Assembly: GCA_037349105.1 (NCBI GenBank)
Contig: JAYJMM010000062.1
Location: 461,001 to 525,000 of the forward strand
Source of the DNA: Limnomonas spitsbergensis
Taxonomy: Eukaryota > Chlorophyta > Chlorophyceae > Chlamydomonadales
DNA length: 64,000 bases
Direction: 5' to 3'
Both the position numbers and the translations under genes were made by a program. Below are positions 47,201 through 56,200 of this stretch, one piece after another (position 1 is the stretch's first letter; every line of letters begins with the position of its first letter). Below the pieces are notes generated by a model, which did no database searches, was not told the DNA's origin, and saw nothing but the letters and a program-made list of their open reading frames with translations.

Positions 47201-50200
47201 GCCGCCCCCGCCCTCCCCGCCGCCACCGCCACCGCACGCGGGCGGCGCCCCCCGTCCCCCTGGGCCCCCGGCCTTCCCAAAGCCGATTCCTCAGTATAAG
47301 GTTAGTTGCTGTTCCGGCATATCACAGCCATAAAGGTCTATCAAGAGAGGGCCAGAGGCTCGCAGCGAGCCAGAGGTAACAAAAACAGGGGAAGAGTCCT
47401 TTGCCCTAAGCGTGAAAAAGGCCTAGCAGCGCCGCTAAATACAAAACCCTAGCCGCTTCCTTAACCTTTCAATCTGCAGTCCATGGCATGCACGGCATTT
47501 ACCTGAGCACACTGACGCATGCTGCACTGAAACCCTAAGACCACAATTGAGCTAACTTGAATTGCTGCACCCGAACCCTAAACCCGCAAGGCCGAAATCA
47601 CTTGAGCACACTGACATGTGCTGCACCCAAACCCTACTACAATTGAGCAAACTTAAGTTGCTGCCTTCGAACCCTAAACCTGCAAGGCCGCAGGACACCT
47701 GAGCACACTGACATGTGCTGCACCCAAACCCTACTACAATTGAGAAAACTGACACTTCTGCACCCCAATCTGACCCTACTTCACCCGCAAGGCCGCTCAT
47801 TTATATTTACGGCTCACACTCTCCTGTATCAGCAAGTTATATATAAATATCCCCCCTTGCTAAATACAGCTTCCGGGACACTGCACCCTGGTAAAGAATG
47901 AATCAATAAATACCGTCGAACCAGATGGGGTTCGTGCACCCGTATTTTGCAGATTATATTGTAGGAGATGGACTCCGTGCATGCAGCACATTCCCGCAGA
48001 TAGATCTGATGCAATCCACGTTCCTGCTGAGGGGCCTCACGCAATGCTCTCCCTGCATTCCCCCTGGCTCTGGCCAGACCCCAATGGTTGAGGCTAAGAT
48101 ATAAGTGAGCCGTAGGCTTGGATGTATTGTAGCAGCATCACCACAGAATTATAGCAGAACCATCACAAAATGGACAGGTTTGTGTTTGCTTACCTCGTGG
48201 TACGGGCCAGGTACCCAGGGCTGTAAGCTGAGATATAAGTGAGCCGTTGGCATAGATGTACTTGAATTGTAGCAGAATCATCACAAAATAGACAGCGTTG
48301 CTTTTCCATTTTACAGGCCTGGCCCCCGTAGGATGAAATTGAAGTGAGCCGTTGGCCTCAATGTATGTACTGTGTCTGAATTCTAGATGAATCACTGCCA
48401 AATGAACAGCTTTGCATTCTCCTGTCACAGGCCAGGCCCGTGCCCGCTCCCGGCAAGAAGATGAAACAGGTCTTCTGGGACATAATTCCAGCCGGCCGGC
48501 TGTCAGGCACCTTCTGGGTTGAAGACTTGGTGCCCGTGCCTCCCCCTGGAGCGGCAGCAGCAGCAGCAGCAGCAGGGGCGCCCCGCGGCCTGCCTCCTCC
48601 CCCTCCCCCTCCTCCGCCTCCCCCTCCGTGGCCGCGCCTACCCGCGTCCGCCTCTGCTCCTGCTGGGGAAGGGCAACAGGTGACACCCGCGGCCCCCTTG
48701 GAGGTGAGGGGGGGGAAAGAGAGAGATGCACGGGCAGCATCCCCCTTGGTTATATGTATTTGTTGTGTCCATCCAATGCATCTCTCCGTCGATGTAACGG
48801 AGAACAAATCTAGATTTTCGACTGATTCCGCTGATTTCAGACTGAAACTGGCGTTGACAATTGAGAATTTGTATCGAAAGGAGTCCCTCAACCTAAGCGA
48901 CTGCATTTGTTTGGGACGGCAATGCAAATCTGCGGTACACTGACACCGACTTTTTTTCGTTTGACTTTGTTGTTTGAAAATGTGACTGTCTCCCGACTGT
49001 GTGCACTCTTAGCAGACTCAAGCCCATGCCCCGGCAGTAGCCTGATACCGTAACCTGATTTTTTGATGTTGGATTTTATGTCCAGAACGCTTTCATGCCT
49101 CCCGATTGTACCCCCCCCAGCAGACTCAGGCCCAAGCCCCGTCAGCAGAGGCACCAACGCCCGACTTTGTGCAGCTGGATTTTGCAGCCTTGGAAGACAA
49201 CTTTGCCCAGGTGAGGGATGGGGTGGTGATACGAGGCATTGGGCTGACAGCTTAAAAGTATTGGGGTCTAAGCGTTGCACCTACTCTCTGGCATTGTTTC
49301 TGCTTTCAAGAATGTGATTTTTTTCCAGGAGCCAACGGTGTGAAAAGTGTGGCCACGTGAAAAGTGTTGACTTATCTTGGCCAGTGGCTGGCTCCAATAG
49401 CCCATCCAACTTAATCCCACTCACCCCAACGGTGTGAAAAAGTGATCAGGTGAAAAGTGTGGGTGCTGGACTGACTTCTTTTGACGAGTGCCTGGCCCCG
49501 AAACCCAAACCGTTTCCCTCTCATTTGCCCTATTGGTCGCCATCGGCATCCACCCACCTAAATAAAGAAACATAACAAACAAATGCATATGCTTTCCCCT
49601 AACAGGCTATCATGGTGTAGGGTCAAGGGCTTGATACGCCACGCTGGCCTACCCAGCGCCTCGGCACATTGTTCCGAACCCTCCCTGATGGTATAGGGTT
49701 CAGGGTTTAGCCGCCCCCCTTGTTTAGGGTGTAACTGATGCCCCCTTGCCGATTGAGGGTCGAGGGTTTAGGCAAAAACCTGCTGGTGAAGGTTATACCC
49801 CCCCCCTCCTGCTGGTGTAGGGTATACCCCCCCCCCATCTGCTGGTGAAGGGTATACCCCCCCCCCTCCTGCTGGTGAAGGGTATACCCCCCCCCCATCT
49901 GCTGGTGAAGGGTATACCCCCCCCCCCCCATCTGCTGGTGAAGGGTATACCCCCCCCCTCCTGCTGGTGAAGGGTATACCCCCCCCCTCCTGCTGGTGAA
50001 GGTTATACCCCCCCCCCCCTCCTGCTGGTGAAGGGTATACCCCCCCCCCCTCCTGCTGGTGAAGGTTATACCCCCTCCCCCTCCTGCTGGTGAAGGGTAT
50101 AACCCCCCCCCCCCCCCCTCCTGCTGGTGAAGGTTATACCCCCCCCATCCGCTGGTGAAGGGTATCCCCCCCCCCCCCCATCTGCTGGTGAAGGGTATAC

Positions 50201-53200
50201 CCCCCCCCTCCTGCTGGTGAAGGGTATACCCCCCCCCCCCCCTCCTGCTGGTGAAGGGTATACCCCCCCCTCCTGCTGGTGAAGGGTATATCCCCCCCCC
50301 CTCCTGCTGGTGAAGGGTATACTGCTCCCCCCCTCCTGCTGGTGAAGGGTACCCCCCCCCCCATCTGCTGGTGAAGGGTGTACCCCCCCCCCTGCTGGTG
50401 AAGGGTATACCCCCCCCTCCTGCTGGTGAAGGGTATCCCCCCCCCCCCCCATCTGCTGGTGAAGGGTACCCCCCCCCCCATCTGCTGGTGAAGGGTATAC
50501 CCCCCCCCTCCTGCTGGTGAAGGGTATACCCCCCCCATCTGCTGGTGAAGGGTATACCCCCCCCCTCCTACTGGTGAAGGGTATACCCCGCCCCCTCCTG
50601 CTGGTGAAGGGCATACCCCCCCCCTCCTGCTGGTGAAGGGCATACCCCCCCCCCTCCTGCTGGTGAAGGGCATACCCCCCCCTCCTGCTGGTGAAGGGTA
50701 TACCCCCCCCCTCCTGCTGGTGAAGGGCATACCCCCCCCTCCTGCTGGTGAAGGGTATAACCCCCCCATCCTGCTGGTATAGGGTATAACCTATTAACCC
50801 CCCTCCTCCTGCTGGTCTCTTGTAGGTGGTCAAGTCCAGGTCCACACCCTCTAAGGCTGCCGCAGCGAAGCAGGCATCAGTGTCCCTGATTGACAGCAAG
50901 CGCGCTTACAACATTGGCATCCTCATGAACGGTGCGGCTGAGAGGCAGTGAAGGGACCAGTGTAGCAGTTTGTTGCTTGTAGATGATTTTTGGACGGCAG
51001 CTACCCCTGCCCCTCTACTGCCTTGCCCTCTCCCTCAAGCAATATCAATATCAGGATCCCGATACACAAGATAGGATCTTGAATCCATATCTCAAACCCT
51101 AAAACCCTTCGGGCAAGATGAAGATATTGATCCGTAGGATCAGGACAGGCAGGATTAAGATCTTGATCTGCAAGCATCGGACCTTAAACCCAGTACCTCA
51201 AACCCTGCCCCCCTGCAAGCAAGATGATGATACTGATCTGTATGGTCCGGACCTTTAACCTGTCCCCCCCCAACATGTATCCCCTGGCCCCCTTAAGGCA
51301 GGATCAAGGTACCACTTCACAAGCTCCAGACCCTTAACCTGTATCCCCCCATCCACCCACAGGCAAGATCAAGATCCCAATTGATAAGCTAAGGACCACT
51401 GTCATCAAGATGGACAGCAAGCTACTGGGGAATGAAGAGTCTGTTAGTGCCCTGCTGCAGGTGGGGGACGGTTTGATTGCTTTCAATTTTGTTTGCAAGG
51501 CACCGTTGAGGACAGGACGATGGAAGTCACCACAGACGCGGCACTATGAGTGTCAGGTTGTGTTTAGGGTTATTGTAGCCACGTCCACCCTGATATATAT
51601 TCTCTGAATGGACCCGTCAGTGCGCACCAGGAGGAATGAAAACCCACTGACTCTCATACACATTAGCATCACACCCTAGATTTCCTCTCCCCTCCCCCCC
51701 CCTGCTCTCCCGCCTGCTGCTCAGTGCACGCCCACGAGCGATGACGTGGCGGCACTCAGCGCCTACCGCAGCAGTGGCAGACCGGAGAGCGATCTAGGGG
51801 ATGCTGAGCGCATCATGCTGCAGGTGGGGCATGAGTGGGATAATGTCGCAATGCCCGAATGTGGTGGGCTGAATAGGCTCTGCATCGGCTGGCGGGTTTC
51901 TGGGAGGGGGGGGGTCATCAGGGCGACTGCTGGAGAGGATGCTTTGAGAGGGAGGCTGGTGGAGAGGAGAGAAGGGCATTTAATTTGAGGCAAGTGGATG
52001 TTGCTTGTTCTGATAACTTCTCCGGTCATGAAGGGCATCCAAGGCAGGCGCTTGTTGGTCCTTCTGTTTACTCATCTGGTCATGCCCATTGTTTTCCTCT
52101 TGTTGATGACACAATTTAGCATTTATTATACACCCATGACCCCGTGCCTCTCCTCCCCAGTTGATGGATGTGCCTCATGTGGAAGCGAGGTTGCGCTGCT
52201 TCAGCTACAAGTTCCTCACACCGTTCAAGCTCAGCTCAGCAACGAGTGTGAGTGGAAAGGGGAAGCCTTGTTATGCTCGTGGGTCATGAGGCTGACAGAG
52301 ATTGGGTGGCAATGAGGCTCACGGGGGCTGAGTGTGGGCTTGCCTCCTAGGCCTTCTTCTGATGTCTTGCCTATATAGGGCCTGCCTCTGGAGTACTGAC
52401 CTCTTTAGTCCATACCTGCAGGTGTTCCATGCCCACTTGCGTGCCTTACAGGAGATGCGAGTAAGCTGAATGTTCACTGCTGCCACCTTGTGCTTTTGCG
52501 CACTGCTGAAATGCTGGTTCATTGTGTTGCCAGGTTTTCCATGCCAACCTGCGCGCCATCAAGGAGATGAGGGGCAGCCGCGTGTTCAGACGCAGCCTGC
52601 GGGCAGCTCTGGATGCTGGCAACTTCCTCAACTACGGCAGGCAGGTCCAGATCCATCCAGATTCCTGCTGAGATCCATCTGATCTGATAAGGCCTAGATC
52701 TGGCCACACAATTACCTAGATCCGACTAGATATGCGCCTAGGTCCATCAAGATACACACCTAGATATTTCTAGATCCATACCAATATCTGGCTGGATACG
52801 CGATGAGATCCATGCAGATCCGTGCCCAGATCCGAGCGGGATCTGATCAGCTATGGCACGCCCACATTTGAATGTCTATGAGCCTAGCTATGCACCTGCA
52901 CTACCTGTGCAGTACCTAGGAAGAGGCACAAGGCTCACAGTGTGTTTAGCTGTGTGCAAATATGGGTCTTGACTACTGAAGCCGATACCCTCCCTAAACG
53001 GTCAGCTCCCTTCACCTCAGTTTCCTAAAGACATATGTTGTGTCCTTAACACACACGGGCGCAAGTGACTGTGCCTTGCCCTCACTGCCGCAGCTGCTGC
53101 TGCCCTCTGCTGCCCATAGCCAGCATGCTTGCACCTCCTACACACACTGGCACCAGCCGCTGACCCTGTCTCTTGCCCCTGCCGCTCACAGTCGGTTGGC

Positions 53201-56200
53201 AAATGCTGTCGGCTTCCGACTGAAGAACCTCCCCAAACTGGCCGACAGCAAGGCAGCGGATGGCAAGACCACGCTCCTGCAGGTGTGGTGATGCTGAAGA
53301 GACGCACGGAACGCAAGGCCTGAGCAGGAGTCAGAGTGGGGGGCATGGGGCACACTCCCAAACTCAGTGTTCACAGGTGGCAGGTGGCAGGATCACAGAT
53401 GATGGGGTGCATCAGACTCATGAGGGGATGAAAGACGGGGATGACACGGTGCTCAATTTTAACCTGTAACCTGAACCCCTAAACCTGGAACCTGTAACAT
53501 GAACCCCTTCACCTGAAACCCTGAACCCAGGTGGTCACGGCGGAGGTGATGAAAGCCAGGGATGAGGCGGTGCTAAACTTGTAACCTATAACCTGAACCC
53601 CTGAACGTTCAACCCTTAACCTGAAACCCTGAACCCAGGTGGTCGCAGCGGAGGTGATGAAGGACGGGGATGAGGCGCTGCTGGCTGATGAGATGGGCGG
53701 CCTGTTAGACCCGCAGCTCAAGGTGGGGATCAGACGAGCATCTGCGTGCGGCAATCGCCTCGCCCGTCACCCTCCTGCTCTCGGCTAACCTAGCCCATGC
53801 AACGATGTAGCTGAATTGTAAAGCTGGCATTGGCTGGCGGTCACATCTTGTCCTTATGATGGCATTAAAAAAGTAACGTCAACTGGTGTGCATTTATTTA
53901 ATTAGGTTTTCCAGCTACCGTATCGCTAAGCTTCTGATTGACATGTTTATACCGACATGTCACCAACAGGGTGGCTCATCCCTTTCAGAATATGTGTTGA
54001 CTGCACTGTGTGGTGAGGGAGCGTCCTGAGATGTGAAATAGGCACGGAAGCTGAATGGGGTGTATGAGGAGGTTACAAATATGAACATGCAGTACAAGTG
54101 ACGGTGCGGTACCGCGTGCAGCAATCCTCTGGTTCTGTGTGCAGTACAATTCACGGTGTGATTCATTACGTCAGTCAATGTGTATTACGTTGATGTACAT
54201 TACTGTACTGTCTGTATGCGAGTCCCCCGATTTAATGTTCTATGTGGCCGGACTGAAAGCCCGTTTTGTTGCTGACAATGCACATACACAAGTTGTATGC
54301 ATTGAGCTGAAATCCGCTTCTTTACAAGTGGCTTTGAGACTGCCCCCCTACACGTCCCGAGGGCATGTCGCCTGTGCCCTCTTAAGGGATTCAAGGAACG
54401 TCGCCTGCCCCCACTGAACGTCCCAATGCATGTCGCCTGCCGCCTGCCCCCCTCCCTCACGCCTGACCCCACGCCTGCCTCCCTCCCTCACGCTGCTCAG
54501 GTGAGCCATGCAGAGGCCGTTGAGCTGCTGGCGGGCGCTGAAATGCAGCTGAGGGAGGTCCGGGACTTCCTGGCCGAGTACATCCCGGTCACAGGAACAG
54601 AGGGCAGGGAGGAACATGCACCTACGGACACAGAGGCTGAGCCAGACCAGCACGCCGGCCCTGAGGCGGCCGAGCGTGACGCCCCACCCGCGGCCTCTGT
54701 GTCGCAAGTGAAGGGCCGCAGCCTCGCGGACGTCATGCGTGAGCGCGCCGCACAGGCTGGAGAGGACGTGGCGGCAGAGGTGGATCCGCTTCAGCAGCAG
54801 CCCCGAGGCGCTCCCCCCCCTGTTGCTGCACCGGTAGCAGCAGCAGCGACGGTGAGGTCAGGTTCTCCCCCGCCGCCGCCGCCAGGCGCTCCGCCGCCGC
54901 CGCCTGCCCCTGGCAGAGGGATTGCGGCGTCCGTCCTGCCGCCGCCACCGCCGCCGGGCCCACCGCCTCTACCGCCAGCTTTCAAGGCGGCTTCAAAGGC
55001 TGTGTCAGGACCCCCACCCCCACCGCCTCCTGGCCCTCCACCCCTACCCCCTCTCCCCAGGTCAGCTCAGGGTGCAGGAGCATCCCCCGGCCCCCTGCCT
55101 CCGCCGCCCCCACCAGCCCACGGCCCCTCACCCTCGGCCTCTCCGCCGCCGCCACCCATAGCCCCCTTGCTGCCCGCTCCCCCGCCGCCGCCCCCCCCTG
55201 GGCCGCCCCCGCCTCCGCCCCCACCCTCAGCTTCCCGATCGGCACCTGCCCCGCCTGGACCTCTGCCGCCGCCGCCGCCGCCCGCTCCGGCGGGCAAGAA
55301 TCTCTCGATGGCTCCGGCCGCACCTCCCCCCCCCGGACCTCCGCCGCCACCGCCTGCTCCCTCAACTGCAAGACCACGCGCGGCTGCCACACCCCCGCCT
55401 GGTCAGCCTCAGCCTGACCTGCCAACCGTTCCCTCAACGGCCAGGGCCCAGGTCGCAATGGGCGACGCCGCTACTCTGCCCGGCAAGGACGGGGGCCCCA
55501 CAACTGTCAAGGCGGCCACACAGCTTGTACCTGCAGAGGTCGCTACCAAGGCGGCGTCGACAGCTGCATCCGCCGCCACTGAGCCGTCGGTGGGCTGTGC
55601 CTCTGCTGAGGGCGAGGTTGTGGACACCTTCAAGGTGTGGAATGTATGAGAGCTCACCCCTAAGGGGCTCCTGGTCCTAGGGGGGCCTCCAGCGCCCCCA
55701 GTGGGGCTCCTGGTCCCAGTGGGGCCTCCAGCAGGGTGCCTGTTCCCAGAAGGGCCTTCAGAGGTGCCCTCCTGTTCTCATTCGGGCCTCCAGTGTTCCT
55801 TCCTTGTGGGCCCTCATAAGAGCTCCTGTTACCCCTGTACCCCTGACATCCACCCTCAAGTTCCTCAACTTTGCACTCCCTTGTGGCAGACCACAGTGGG
55901 ACCCTCGCCCCAGTTCCTTTAGGAGATTGTATCCTACCCTTGGGGAGGTTGAGCACCTCGACACATCTGATTCCAGGAATGTCCTGTAAGCGGCGCCCCA
56001 CCTCCCTCCCTCATCACGACAAGGTCCCCCTGTACTCCTGGCGTTCTCATGACTCAGTCCATGCCTCATAGCCTACCGGTGGTGCTTGCTTATTCATTTA
56101 CCGGTTTTATACCGGTGGGCGGTGCAGAGGGGAGGGATCTGCCGCCCTGAAGGAGCCCCACTCTGCACTCGGGAAATTTGTATTATTTTGTTTGGAATTC

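Noticed and set aside
50066..50899. Minus-strand frames of 211-277 codons with repeated PFTSRRGG-type units
   Set aside because: Produced by the C-rich minisatellite of formin intron 13.
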